NCBI GenBank assembly: GCA_963576475.1 | Contig: OY754977.1 | Span: 32,123,172-32,187,171 of the forward strand | Direction: 5' to 3' | Length of the DNA stretch: 64,000 nt | Source: Molanna angustata | Taxonomy: Eukaryota > Arthropoda > Insecta > Trichoptera > Molannidae | In this document: piece after piece, positions 22,205-34,032 of the stretch | Layout of the letters: every line of letters starts with the position of its first letter | Position numbering within the stretch: position 1 is the first letter of the stretch | Made by a program: the position numbers and the translations under genes | Notes under the pieces: model-generated | Database searches by the model: none | What the model was told of the DNA's origin: nothing | What the model saw: the letters and a program-made list of their open reading frames with translations, nothing else

Positions 22205-22583
22205 TATTATAGAATCTAAGATATCAGAAGAGAATGTAAGATTGAAAGGGATATTTTGAGTAGAATGAAGATAAATGCTTTGCGATGGTTCGGACATGTA
22301 GAGAGAATGAACGATGAACGACTGACAAAGAAAGTATACAAGGCTGAAAAGAGTGGGATGAGATGTAAGGGTCGTCCGAGAAAGAGCTGGCATGATCATA
22401 TAAATGAGATTTTGAAAGAGGGGAACAATACGAAGTCAGAACAATAGGAGAGCATGTATGACGCGATGTATGAATGTAAATGAAGCAAAACAGGTTTGTC
22501 AAGATAGAAGAGTCTGGCGTTCGGTTCTCTCTGCCTACCCCAAATAGGGAAACGGCGTGATGGTATGTATGTATGTATGTAAG
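22205..22583 (+). pseudogene. LINE tail, family T copy 2
   Basis: Reads MKINALRWFGHVERMNDERL, then GRPRKSWHDHINEILKEGNN, with a frameshift and a stop near 22445, then MTRCMNVNEAKQVCQDRRVW-like sequence and SVLSAYPK. The terminal tail is CGTGATGGTATGTATGTATG. Truncated at the 5' end; no clear target duplication found. Confidence 0.7.
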
Positions 22584-22629
22584 AACATAATATATAAACA
22601 ATAGAAACACACGATTTTAAAAAAAAATT

Positions 22630-22910
22630 GTTTTATGTATTCAGCACTTATGCGACGAAAAGCGGCAAGACTAGACGCCTCCTTTACAGATTCAGGCAAA
22701 TTATTATAAAGCTGTAAGCCTTTGTAGTACACACTATTTTGTAATCGGTAGTCCTCGTCTGCTGTCATCTATAAGGAATATGCCAAATCCCACTTCTGTA
22801 TATCAATAAACAATGCATTCCTTATATCAGGGTAGCAAAAGATCTTGGAAGCTTTATCAATGATGACCTTTCGTGCCATGAACAGGTATGGCATGTCAGA
22901 AAATCTATTT
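22630..22910 (-). pseudogene. CR1-like LINE C-terminal fragment
   Basis: Minus strand: MPYLFMARKVIIDKASKIFC, then a stop and MTADEDYRLQNSVYYKGLQL, LYNNLPESVKEASSLAAFRR and ISAEYIKQ. It is the same block order as at 13946-14200 ('YHKGLKIYNSLPxxIK...FRRLGAEHI'). Only the last ~90 residues remain. Confidence 0.65.
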
Positions 22911-22970
22911 TCATATATACATACATTCAACTCCTTCTATTCCGTTGTAAAATAAATCTAGCTTATTCTT

Positions 22971-23615
22971 CCATTGCTTGATTATGCCGATGTATGCTAT
23001 TTGGATGCTTATGAAGTGCATCTCAGTAAACTTGAACGTCTTCAAAATTATACATGTATAAGATTTATCTTTGGGTTGAAAAAAATTATCATATATCATC
23101 TAACCGCAATCTTCTTTGCTAGCCCAAGATACGCCAGGGGCGCAATATACACATTCTGTCACTATTCACTTATTAATCCAATCAAGGATTTCCACTACGA
23201 TCTGCTGAACGTACGACACTATCGATCCCTGTCCATATCACAGAATCACACAGTTCGTCGTTTTAAGTACAATCAGCCGGACTTTGCGAAGTTTGTTTGA
23301 AGTCAAAGTCCGGATATTGCGTCGTCTAATTCATTTTGTATTTTCAAGAAAAAACTTAAGAAGGAATGTTTATCCCTAAAAACCTGACCCCGAATTTTTC
23401 TCCATTTTTTTTGCTTTCATGTTTTTTTTTTTGTTTTGAATATTTATCTTTGTGTCTTGTATATTTAAGAAGCTTTCATTTATGAAATGTACATAATATA
23501 TAATTTTGTCATACTTTGTAATCTGGTTGGTTGGAAGAAATTGCCTAATGGCAATAAACCCGCTAGTGTGCATTATATTTGTTTATATTATGTACAAAAA
23601 GATAAATAAATAAAT
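22971..23615 (+). mobile_element. Jockey-group LINE 3' end
   Basis: The frame 22971-23300 starts LDYADVCYLDAYEVHLSKLE, then RLQN and CIRFIFGLKK, typical of the post-palm region ('LDYxDVxYxD...LxKLERLQN...CIRFIFGL'). It then degrades (NVRHYRSLSISQNHTVRRFK). The 3' UTR has the hairpin ATTGCC-TAAT-GGCAAT at 23540-23555, and the element ends in AAATAAATAAAT at about 23602-23615. A related 3' end lies at 28127-28200. Confidence 0.75.
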
Positions 23616-23735
23616 ATTTCCATGTAGGCATCCTTTCCTTGTCTGTCTCCTCACCGATTAGTTCGGAAATTGTCACATTGAAAGATTAGTGGCGATACTT
23701 TTAGGTGACAATAAAAGTGACAAGTGAAAAAAGAC

Positions 23736-23930
23736 CAGGGGGCAGGTCTGGTCCAACCGGCGAAATCAAAACCCTCGTGATTACCCATATCATGGATATA
23801 ATTATCATATAGAGTTCTATGACATATAAAGATATTATAGAACTCCATATAATAATTATTATATTCATGATATGATATGGGTAATCGTGAGGGTTTCGAT
23901 TTCACTGGTTGGACCAGACATGCCCCCCTG
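23736..23930. mobile_element. Fold-back MITE, family H copy 2 (most complete)
   Basis: 195 bp. The ends are CAGGGGGCAGGTCTGGTCCA and, inverted, CAGGGGGGCATGTCTGGTCC. Inside lie GGCGAAATCAAAACCCTCGT and its complement, then the inner core with TAGAGTTCTATGACAT against ATTATAGAACTCCAT. It is almost fully self-complementary. No target duplication is evident. Confidence 0.75.
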
Positions 23931-24350
23931 TTCAATCATGAAGACCGCCGCAAGTGGATAATATGATATCGATTGCTCAAAGAACAAAACCATTAAAAAT
24001 GAAGCATTGAAAAATCGGCAAGATTATTTTTATACATTCCATTTATTATCCAATAGCATTAACAACCAATCACCTGATGTTTTATACAATACTTGATATT
24101 TTTAAGAAACAATGAGACATATGTATATAGAAGTGTGGCGATGTTATGCACCACAAATAACGTCATTCGTCGGATAGTCTCGCATCTCATTCATATTAAC
24201 GAAGATGGCCGAAGGACATCAGTTCCTGAACCGAATATGCAGCGCGGTTCACCATTCGCACATCAACCGACGAGGCGGTTATAGTGTCAATTCTTTAACA
24301 ATTAGTATAAAATTAATATCGACCCAAACATCGCGAACATCTGTAAATTT
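23931..24350. other. Unassigned spacer
   Basis: Nothing supported. Frames of 63 and 121 codons near 24093-24570 run into the RTE tail in the wrong sense. Confidence 0.4.
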
Positions 24351-24362
24351 ATCATGTATAAT

Positions 24363-24718
24363 CTTCTTCTTCTTCGATGGCTCTACAGCCCATATCGAGC
24401 TTTGGCCTCCATCAATCCTCGCCTCCAACTACTCCTATCATCCGTCGCGGTCCTCCAATTTTGTATTCGCAGCAACTAGAATGCGTCCTTCCCAACTTCA
24501 TCCTCCCATCATAGCCTTGGCCTGCCCACCTTTCTTCTTCCTCCTGGGTGTCCTTCCAAAATCCTTTTAGTTACCAGCGAGGACGGCATTATCTGTACAT
24601 GTCCAGCCCAACTCAGTCTGCTCAGCCTGACATGAACAGATAGCCTGGGAGCTTTGTAGATATTATACAGCTCGTCGTTGTATCGGATTCTCCAGGATTC
24701 GCCGTCATTCACGCCGTC
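24363..24718 (-). mobile_element. RTE LINE tail (356 bp) with 12-bp target duplication
   Basis: ATCATGTATAAT lies at 24351-24362 and 24719-24730. Minus-strand reading: ESWRIRYNDELYNIYKAPRL, LSRLSWAGHVQIM, GHPGGRRKVGRPRL, then with small shifts DRSSWRRGLMEAKARYGL and a stop followed by SHRRRRR-type codons from the GAA/AGA tail. This is the RTE C-terminus, 5'-truncated on insertion. Confidence 0.85.
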
Positions 24719-24730
24719 ATCATGTATAAT

Positions 24731-25722
24731 ATATTATTATTGTGACTTATTTGAACTGAAAAAAGGTGCAAATATTGTAAGTCCTCTTTTATTATGAAAC
24801 CCTTCATCACTCAATTACTATTTCTATTTCTACTAATTAACTGATAATCAAATTGCAATATCTTATATAGCGATGTACATATGTTATTGGGAAGCAATAT
24901 GATTACGTACTTTCAATCGCAACCTTCTGATATATTATATTCTTAATTAAATAATAACCCCAATAACATTCACACACAGCTATAGAAGTATATAAATATT
25001 TTCGAAACATCTCAGAAGAGATATCCTCGTGACTTCCTTGCTTCCATCTACAATATCTTTTCTTCCATCTCTATTGAGAAGTGTAAAAAATAACTATAAG
25101 TCAATACTTCTATGTGTTTAATTGTTTCTCATAAATACCTTGCATTGGTTCAGTACAGAAAATAATTTCCATCCTATTATTTTTATATTGTACCTACCTC
25201 TGAAGATACCAGAATTTTATGCTCGTTTGTAAATTAAAAAAGTGGGTTGTATTTTAATAAATAAAATTTTAATTTTTATTTATTACATCGAATAAAGTTA
25301 ATTGTGTGTCAGTGAAAATTAATAACAACATACAATGGAATTTGACCGTAGAAAATATATTTCATTTTTCAATATGTCCGTGGTAACGTCAATTTGATTA
25401 ATTTACTGCATAAATATATCATGCAATATGCTGATAAAATAATTAAAATCTATTGAAAGAGGATTTATGACTACTGCGAAATACAACAAAGGTTAAACGA
25501 AATTAATAGAATTAAAATAACTAAAATTAAAATATTATATTGAACGTGTGTTGTGTACATGTTCAATATACCTTCATATTATATATTAAATATTCTTCGT
25601 CACTTCATAGGTCAGGTCAGCTAGTATATGTGAAATTTTGTGTGTTTTGTATATTTATATGTGTGTATGAACACTGAGAAAAATGACACAATATTTTACA
25701 ATCACACAAAATAAGTAGACTA
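24731..25722. other. Unassigned spacer
   Basis: AT-rich; no frame or repeat recognised. Confidence 0.4.
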
Positions 25723-25761
25723 CTGCTGCCCAACTAAGGAACCCTGTTCTCGGGCTAACAG
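25723..25761 (-). ncRNA. LINE 3' stem-loop, CTGTTAGCCC stem variant
   Basis: CTGCTGCCC (25723-25731) pairs with GGGCTAACAG (25752-25761) with one bulge and one mismatch. Minus-strand loop: GAGAACAGGGTTCCTTAG, close to the consensus. Confidence 0.6.
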
Positions 25762-26182
25762 CTTCCAATTTAACAGTGACAATAAACATAAGAACTGGTT
25801 GATGATATTTTCTACTTCAAAACACATCAAAACAGACACATGTCATAGCTCAAATAAAAGAGATCATTCATTTCAAAATGCCCGTCATAATATATGTCGA
25901 AAAATAATGCCCGACGCGATTTGACATTTAAAAGCCATAGGGAAAAGAATCAAAAACCTTAGGAAGAATAATTATCGGGCGTCATCGGACGATATCGGTT
26001 GTTCTAGTGAATGCAATCTATTTTTTTTTTAATTTTCGGTTTGACAAGCCGAGTTCCGCCTACGACGAGGTAGTTGTACGCGAAATGTACAGCACTCTGT
26101 TAAATGACATACGTAAAAACTTAATATTCACTCCTCACTACCCCAAGGGGACGGAGTGGGAGGTAATGAATTATTTTTGCAA

Positions 26183-26499
26183 ATTATTAACTAGTGTCAT
26201 ACTGAGATTGTATGCTTAGACCTCATTAAATTTTGAAGGATATCTGATCAGTGCTTCTCAATTTTTTTATCTGTCAAATTTTTCAAGGAGACACCAAGCT
26301 CAGAGAACTTAAAATTTAATTTCTTATTTTCAAATTGCTAAAAAGGCATTGAAGAATTATCAAGTTTTCATAATTAAATATTTTAATCGAAAATAATTTA
26401 ACTAACTCAGTTCATGAAAATGATGAAAGTTTTCCATACAAAATTTGAATACTTTGTGAAGTCACTTGGAAGAGAGGAGTATAGCGTTGGCCACAACCC
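26183..26499 (+). repeat. Family A repeat, internally deleted copy (A3)
   Basis: Starts ATTAACTAGTGTCATACTGA and jumps after about 30 bp to CCTCATTAAATTTTGAAGG, so the microsatellite and the TTATCGATTATAG block are missing. It ends TATAGCGTTGGCCACAACCC. Confidence 0.65.
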
Positions 26500-27469
26500 T
26501 TTAATAAAAATAAAACAACCCGTTCGACGTTACTATTAATAAAATGGATATTAAAAGCATTTGAAGGAATGGCCAATATTTGAAATAAAAATTTCGTCCT
26601 CCTAAAAGCCGAAATAGTATTTCGTGAGAAATTAAAATATTTCATGACGAAGGCATTTGGAGCGTACAACGTTAACTTTGAGTTTCCGAAATATAGAGCT
26701 TTACCCGCGCTACCGACATATTCATGAGCTTTCGGCTAATTGAGCTTTTCAAATGAAGCTTTTTATGTATTAACAACCGCTGACAGACATATACATATAT
26801 GCATTATGTAGATATAACCAACAAACTTCTTATAATATTCAGGATTAATTCAGATTTTTTTTCTATATTTTCAAAGGGTTTTCATAAACATAAAAAAATA
26901 ATCTTTGATCGATAAATATGTAGGTGTACTTAAATTATTATTTATTTTAAAAAATATTAAATAAATAAATATACTTGAAAATACGTTCATAATTAGGTAC
27001 CTTATTGACCAAGAGCCAGCGACAGCCGAATTGATATCAAAGTATAAAGACTGATTTTTATCTGTCGAAGGATACCATATCAGGCATAAGCGGAATTGCT
27101 CATAGAAGCTGAAAATCTTGACTTGCCTATGAATATATGTTTTATTGCAACCAAACTACAAGATTAAAAATTGAACCATATGTAGATACTGTGCTTTACT
27201 GGGCTATTAAAGTAAATATTAAATTAGCATGTGATTTAAAAATATTTTTTATGGTCACTGCAATGTTCAAACATTTCTCAATATTATTCTTTCAGGGTTT
27301 ACCTAGTCCGAAGGTTCTAGGCACGCCCCTGATGTTAGGTAACAACGATTGGGTAAACTCTGAGTAGTGGCGGCTTTCGGAGATAAAATCCTTCAGAGTG
27401 TTGAAAATTTCTGGTTTCACAAGTCAATGAAAGCGAAGTATGAAGTATAATAGTTTAAATCGTGATTTC
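26500..27469. other. Unassigned spacer
   Basis: No gene supported. Frames of 76-85 codons have no recognisable content. Confidence 0.4.
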
Positions 27470-27735
27470 ATCGCCATACCATCGCTGTCTGCCCTCTTTC
27501 AATTGCTCCTCTATTGGGGCTACCTTAAAGGATCCTCTGACGTACTCGTTGCGAACTCTATCAAGGCGTGTCACACCACCTATCCACCAACATCTTCATT
27601 TCAGTCGTGTGCCGTGGTTATGCGTTCTTTTTTAATGTTGTCCAGCACTCAAATCCATATAATATTGCAGGCCTTACGACTGTATTGTAAATTTTACTCA
27701 TAGTTTGCTTTAAGTCTACGTTTAACTTATCGATA
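27470..27735 (-). pseudogene. RTE-type LINE fragment, thumb region
   Basis: Minus strand: VNVDLKQTMSKIYNTVVRPA, then ILYGFECWTTLKKNA, a stop, TRHTTEMKML and, in the next frame, RVRNEYVRGSFKVAPIEEQL. This matches 'KVYxTVVRPxxLYGSECW...MxMLRW..G.TRLDRVRNEYVR...VAPIxEKL' of RTE-like proteins. One stop and at least one shift. A plus-strand frame at 27440-27703 is its shadow. It may belong to the same family as 44110-44280. Confidence 0.75.
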
Positions 27736-28200
27736 AATTATTTATTTTTCTTGAGGTTGTTTTGAAAACGACATAACATAATTGTAGCAAATTAATATGT
27801 CAGTTAAAAGAGATTATCTTTTGGGAACAATCCGACTTTATACATTGTTTTTATGTTAGAAATGTATTGTAATACCAGTAGGTATATAGAAGGATGAATG
27901 TAATAATTAAGTTGTACTTATAGTGCTAAATCCAATAGAAGCCGCATTGTCTGCCGTGATAAATTATATGGAGAGAGTGGACTCCTTAAGAATGCTCCTT
28001 TATTTAAGGCAGGACTATTTGGGATATTTATTTAGTCCTGAGACCCTTCTTCAGCAGACTGTGGTGCCTGAAAATAAAATTACAAAAATCTCACAAGGGT
28101 TGTCTGTATTCAAATTCGACTTTCTGATTTGACTGGTTAGTTGAAATAAATTGTCATAATATGGCAATAAACAAGTAACTTGCACAAGGCGCAAGTGGCG
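27736..28200 (+). mobile_element. Spacer ending in a jockey-type LINE 3' end
   Basis: A 69-codon frame at 27923-28132 is not recognised. From 28127, CTGGTTAGTTGAAATAAATT and GGCAATAAAC match the 3' UTR at 23524-23560, including the imperfect hairpin ATTGTC/GGCAAT. It is therefore probably a LINE remnant, but the upstream coding identity is open. Confidence 0.4.
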
Positions 28201-28353
28201 AGCGTTTATTTCTAATGTACCGAATATTATACTTCAGACCTTACATTGGTATTTGATATTCGTGCATTTGCTCTCAAGTAAATAACTCGAAAATGCAAAT
28301 GAAAATAAATGAAAACATTTTTTATGAACATTTCTTTACGGCATTGCTTGTAA

Positions 28354-28750
28354 CTGTTTTTTTTACAAAACGTACAGTACAGAAACTCCGAGTAACGCAA
28401 CGAGCAATGAAGAGGAGGATGCTAAACATTAGTCTTCGTGATCGAAAACGCAACGAATGGATCAGAGAAAGGACAAAAGTTACCGATGTTGCATACAAGG
28501 TAGCTTCCTTAAAATGGAATTGGGCTGGCCATGTAGTAAGGACAGCAGATGATCGATGGACCAAACGCACCCTGGAGTGGCGACCGAGAACTGGACGCAG
28601 AAACCCGGGCAGACCGCAAACAAGATGGTCTGATGACATAAAACGATTGGCAGGAGGTCAATGGCACAGAGTGGCGAGGGATAGGGAAGCATGGAGGTTG
28701 AAAGGGGAGGCCTATGTCCAACACTGAACTAATAATGGCTGATGATGATG
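28354..28750 (+). mobile_element. RTE LINE tail (397 bp) with 11-bp target duplication
   Basis: ATTGCTTGTAA lies at 28343-28353 and 28751-28761. The frame within contains VTQRAMKRRMLNISLRDR, RERTKVTDVAYKVASLKWNW, AGHVVR, then RPRTGRRNPGRPQTRWSDD and WRLKGEAYVQH before the stop at 28725-28727, and ends in TGATGATGATG. This matches the C-terminus of lepidopteran RTE endonuclease-reverse transcriptases, in the same arrangement as the end of the 34033-36711 protein (WQWAGHL...GRPYKRWIDD...EEAF). The frame starting at 28293 includes host sequence. Confidence 0.85.
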
Positions 28751-28789
28751 ATTGCTTGTAAGAGATCGCTAAAAAATGCCTTATTTATT

Positions 28790-28990
28790 TATTAATTTAT
28801 TTATTATTAAGGACCACTTACAGCTAACAAACTATTATACATCAATAGGTTCAAAAAATAAGAAAAAGCTAATATAAAACTGGTCAGCCAATTACAAGTG
28901 GCCACATCCTGCATTAAAAATTGGCATACAAATCTATAAGAAAATAAAAATATCTTAAATTGAAATTATATAAAATCGAACAGATACAAT
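28790..28990 (-). mobile_element. LINE 3' UTR, family E copy 1
   Basis: On the minus strand it runs from CCTGCATTAAAAATTGGCA (plus sense) leftwards through CTGGTCAGCCAATTACAAGT to an AAATA-type tail at 28783-28805. A second copy lies at 39262-39446. No coding part remains. The A-rich AAATA runs to 29180 may be slipped tail sequence. Confidence 0.5.
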
Positions 28991-29180
28991 AGAAATTAAG
29001 ATCACAACAAAGAAAAATAGTGAAAGATGTTAACAAAAGAAAACAAAAAAAAAATAAACATTATTATAAAATATACAATTAAGCACAAACAGATAAAAAA
29101 ATAAATGATGTAAAAAATAAATAAATAAAATAAATGAAATAAATAATAAATAAAACAGATATAAAAAATAAATAAAAAAA

Positions 29181-30424
29181 TGCCTTAGTGCACTTTGCTC
29201 TAAAAAATGAATGAATATATAAATGTTATGACACTGTTATGTACGTGGAACTGCATTCAAACTTATTTTCGTTTGCTATAAGGACGTCATGTTATTTTTA
29301 TATCCATTAAACAAAGTTTTCAGACACGTCCAACCCTGTTCGGAAGCGTTTCGTGGGAAATCCCCTTTTTTCTTCTCCCTCACCCACCCCCTTCCCCACC
29401 CGAGTGCCCTACATTGACTCAAGATAGGGGTGAGGTTGAAAGGGGCGGCATGCAAACGTGAAGTTTGAGGAAAAGGGCGGGGTCACTAACCCCACCACCG
29501 CATCGGTATTAAATGTTGCCATTTGAGTAAATTGCAAAATGAAAAATTAATTAAGCGTTGAAACATTGTCCTGTTAACAACATCCCAATTTTGTACAATA
29601 GGTATTTCTGTGTGCGCGGAGGATACACAGTAAGGGTACCAGTTATTCCCCGAAGGTCACCCGAATTCTATTAGTGTTTTAATAATTATTATAATTTGGT
29701 CGTTATAATTAACGATGTACGTAGTACGAGTATAACGAAATTCCAAATTGAATTAAAAAATACTTAATGGATAACTAATTTTACAAAACAATTCTACGAT
29801 GTATTTCGCAGATAATAAGTTTTGTAATCAAATTCAAGAATATTGACGATAAAAATAAGTTGTTTTCTTACAAAAATGATAATTATAATAAAAAAAAACG
29901 GAAACCAATTTATCGCGTTTTGTGCAGGTGGCTTTTGTATTGTCAGATGGCAATTTCCTCCAACTTTAAGAAATGAAGATGGAAAAAAAAATTGTGTTTC
30001 CCTACTTGATATCGAACGGTGAACACCTGCACAGGAGCTGAATGTCTTACCAACAACTACATTATATACCACGGCGGTCGAAAAGTAAATACAGCACAAA
30101 AAACTTGTTTTGTATGTTTTCATTCCTTTCAAGCAACTAAAAGGTTTATCAAATAATAATTTAACACGCACCCAAAACTAGTTGCCACATTCCTTCAGAT
30201 CTAGATTAAACCCTTTCAATTTATCTGAGGTTGACAAATTCAGTAGTTATTTAGTAAGTTTACAATAAATATTACGATAAAGGTTCCAACCTACGACAGC
30301 CTAAAGCACATAGCTGTCGTCATCGGACCTCATCATGTACCTTTTTAGGTGGGTAAAATATTTTGGTAGTATGTAGTGTATATATGCAAGAGGTCATCAT
30401 TCATGTTATTTAATATTTTTGGTG
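29181..30424. other. Spacer with a GC-richer island
   Basis: Bases 29330-29520 are unusually C/G-rich (CACCCACCCCCTTCCCCACC; AAAGGGGCGGC) for this AT-rich region, but no frame is convincing. A 125-codon minus-strand frame at 29794-30171 is low-complexity and not recognised. Confidence 0.4.
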
Positions 30425-31510
30425 GGAGATATTCCTACCAAAGATTAGGTAGGAGATATCTCATGCCAAATGTATTATTACGTGCAGGAAAAATATATTT
30501 AAAAAAATTGAGCATTTTATACAAAATACGCCCAATTGTTGAATATAGTAGTCAACTCTGGAATGGCGCCCCCCAATACCTACTGAACACCCTCGATGCT
30601 GTACGTCTGACTGACGAACCATCATTGACTGATGGATTGCAATCACTAGACCACAGACGCATGAGGTCGGTATTCTAAGTTTACTCTATAGATACTACCA
30701 CACTCTAAAAAAAATGTCAATTTGGCGTTATCTTAAAATATCATGACGTAAGTATAAAAAAGGTGCGGTCTCCTGAAATAATGAAATAATAGGTTAATAT
30801 AACGCTATCATTGAAATTTGTAAGATGGAATCGAATTATTTGGGTAAATAACGAAGTATTATGATGCTCATCATCTTAAAAATTAATCACATCAAATAAT
30901 AGTTTCCTTTTTCAAATAATAACATTATGAAATAGAAAATGATCCACTGTCCTATAAATTTAGGTGATATTCATAAATAAGATTATAATCATAAAACACA
31001 GTGACGAGTCACCGTATTTATAAAGATTTCACAGTTTATTATGAAGAAGTATCACTGAAAATACGATGAAGTCCCTTAATTAAGCGTGATAAAATGTTGT
31101 GTGAAGGTATGGAACATTCATTTATAATACAGTCATATTATTCTATGTGAAACATACTCAAATACGATTACAGAATCCCTTATTTTCTACTGTAATACGA
31201 TTACAGAATATCATGTAAGAGAAATCATGTCATTTTGTGTGTTTCCTACAAAAATATGATGACAGCACACCGTACAATATTCTCATTCGCTCATCTTTCA
31301 TTCAATCAGTCATTCTTTTGTTCGGCATGGTGCATGGTCGAACAATCTTCCGAATCCTGTGTTACCACCTTCTTACAACCCGGGTCCTATTAAAACCCGA
31401 ATTAATATTTTTCTGAGCAGATTTCAAACGCCTTCCCAACCCTTATACGTAGTGCGCTTATTCGGAAGAGTATAATGGAGCATAATAAGTCATAATAGCT
31501 GGTGTCCCCT
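30425..31510 (+). pseudogene. Jockey-like LINE C-terminal region, split
   Basis: Bases 30425-30712 read SILYKIRPIVEYSSQLWNGA, then NTLDAVRLTDEPSLTDGLQS, LDHRRM and, after a shift, LSLLYRYYH. Homology with the copy at 1-360 resumes at about 31305 (GGTCGAACAATCTTCCGAAT) and ends near 31510. Bases 30713-31304 replace about 110 bp of LINE and show no recognised content, apart from a repeated AATACGATTACAGAAT (31152 and 31194). The 5' two thirds of the LINE are absent. Confidence 0.7.
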
Positions 31511-33300
31511 ACTTAGCCATCTCAAAGAAAATAATAAATAATAAATAGAAAATTTTATTTTATTTTACATAGATTTCATATTTATACCTAAATATACGCA
31601 TAATATTGGATTTTTTTTCCCTGTGGGAGTTTTTGTGGTAAATTCAATATATCAAAAGGGACATATTATTATATATTTATTTATTAACCTTTTATCACAC
31701 CATATTTATAATGACAACAATAAATTGATTACTGCTGCCCAACTTGGAAATCCTGTTCTAGGGCTAGCAGTTTACAATTTTTATTGACAATTTTATGCAA
31801 TTATGAACCAGGTGATTGTTCCCATTCCACACTAAATATGTACACAATCTCAACTTTCTGCACTCACAATCATTACCTCAACATATGGGCTCACACAAAA
31901 CAGATCAACCAGGTCCCAATGTCCGCCATAATACCTGTCATAAATCCTATCTCTGACGCATTGTCACGTCATATAATCATAAGTATCGTTGCTTTCATTG
32001 TTGACGAACCGATATCTCAAAAGATGCCGTTACAAAAAGTTTCTTCGTCACTTCGATAGATGGCGATTTTCATCTTATTTTCAACCGAAAAGATTAAAGA
32101 TTTTCTACCTTTCATGTTTATTACGGATGTAGGTACGTGTATGAAGGTACCTCCTTGTTTTATTTTCTCATAAAATTAACAATGAAATCATCGTAAAATT
32201 CTTCAAAATAATGTAATATTTATTTATTTATTTAACTGAACAGTTTGTCAACAGCTATGAACTTTTTATATTAATAAACATTTAGAATTATGAAAAAAAA
32301 AATACATAGAACTTAAAATAAAATATAATTTTATTTATTTATGGAGTTCTATCTTGAAGTAACAGTTTAAAAAAAATGAAAAATAAAAACATTTTACATT
32401 TAAATGAAGCCAATTATAGACGAACATTATTGAATTAAATTATACACGTGTTAAGATTAGGTATGTAGTTACCAAAGTTTTTAACTAAATTAATTGAACT
32501 AATTAATTTTTAACTAAATAAATTGTTCTTAAATCGATGAAGACACAAATAATTATTGCTGTTGAGTCCTGTAAAACCTCAATTAAAATGATAAACAGCT
32601 GACTTTGACGTTAATAGTTCACTAATATTAAAGCTTTTAGTTATTTAGTGCTTTTAGTTTAAGCCTTGGGATAAATCCAATGTAATTATAGTTGTACGTC
32701 CATTTTCTCACAAGTATGCTCACGACACTGTCGGACGAAAGGTTCTTTTGGGGTCGTTATAATGTTAGCCAGAACCTTTCCTTTATATGGAAGATAAGCT
32801 TTTTACCTGTTTTGCTTAAAGCTCGTGGAATTTAATCCGTTCCATACAAATATTACATAAGGGGCCGTAATAATCAGTGAGATTTAAGGGAGTATTGAGG
32901 CAGAAACATTTACCAGATTGTCCCCTCCAACTGCAAATATTATCATTACGCAAAAAATGGATTATTTTGCACAAAATTAATAAAAAGACCCCAACGCTGT
33001 TGTGATCAAAAACGTATTTTATATAAATCTATTATAAGGGAAATTTTAAATGAACAATGTGTATTTAAACGTTGAAACACAAAAGAATTTTACGTTGTAA
33101 CGTTTATTTTTTTTATTTTTTTTTATTTCCGGGAAATTTACAGTACCTATAATAACATTTTTTATATAGATGCATTTGTATAAGACTAAAACCAATAGCA
33201 AATTTCCACATTATCAGCAATATATTTTGACTGTTGTGCTTACATACATACTTAAAGCTACATATATTATTAAAAACATTTATATCTGAATGATAGTGCA
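31511..33300. other. AT-rich spacer with LINE/SINE tails
   Basis: AAATA-type tails at 31673-31690 and 32218-32240 (minus orientation) suggest eroded retroposon ends. No frame supported; a 91-codon frame at 31784-32059 includes the stem-loop flank and has no known domain. Confidence 0.4.
31732..31770 (-). ncRNA. LINE 3' stem-loop, CTGCTAGCCC stem variant
   Basis: CTGCTGCCC (31732-31740) pairs with GGGCTAGCAG (31761-31770) with one bulge. Minus-strand loop: TAGAACAGGATTTCCAAG. An AAATA-type tail follows about 45 bp away, the expected LINE 3' arrangement. Closest relative is the copy at 1318-1356. Confidence 0.65.
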
Positions 33301-34032
33301 TGACTGTTTACCTTTCGTTAGTTACCTTTTAGGCCCTCGGGTTACCAAGTGTTGCCGAGCAGGTTAGATGATCCTGTCGGCGGTCACCCAGGATAGGCTG
33401 TGCCGGTCTGTGTAGGCTTTAGGTATTTTAACCTGTTCGCCTATCCCCAAGCGAAGGTATTGCAAAAGCTGTGTAGGTACTTACCCAGCACAGTACTACG
33501 TACATATAGATATAAAATATTATAGTAAAACACAGGCAATTGTTAAGACAGAAATCAAAAGATAATGATGCGATTACTTACATGGATTTATTGAATAATG
33601 GTGTCTCTAATACATTGCAATAGTTTTACTTATTTAATACTTATTATTTTAATTGAATATAATAACGTAGATTACGCGGATTTAAAACTATAAGGTCGCA
33701 AGGAGAGCACGACCGCGGTATCTGGTGGTGGTTGGATCGAATGAGCGACGCCCGTCTGAACCGGCTTTATATACTGCTGAAGCGACAGGATTCAGACGCT
33801 AGCGCGCGCCATAAGTGTATGTATGTGTGTACATATGTGTGTAATGATGTGTATATGTGTGTGAGTGTGTCTATATAAGTGTAAGAGAAAATGTATAGGT
33901 ACCTGCAAGCTCACATAGTTTACTCCAGTCAATCTTGACATTTCAATCATCCAATGAAATTCAATCATTATTACTTGAACTGATGCCAGTAGAAAATAAG
34001 TTAGGTCCTAAAAGAAAAATATCGACATCCAG
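33301..34032. promoter_or_regulatory. Spacer with a candidate minus-strand core promoter
   Basis: On the minus strand CAGTATATAAAGCCGG (centred near 33770) is a good TATA box. About 20-40 bp on comes CG-rich sequence (GACGGGCGTCGCTC), and ATTCAATAAATCC lies at about 33590. TATA, GC-rich start and AATAAA within about 200 bp resembles a decayed LTR, but no TG/CA ends or duplications were found. GT microsatellite at 33815-33870. Bases 33330-33510 are GC-richer and unassigned. Confidence 0.3.

Noticed and set aside
22100..22610. Minus-strand frames of 99 and 128 codons
   Set aside because: They are shadows of the plus-strand LINE tail and its ATGTATGT end.
28322..28724. Three minus-strand frames of 70-105 codons
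   Set aside because: Antisense shadows of the RTE C-terminal frame, which has the recognised motifs.
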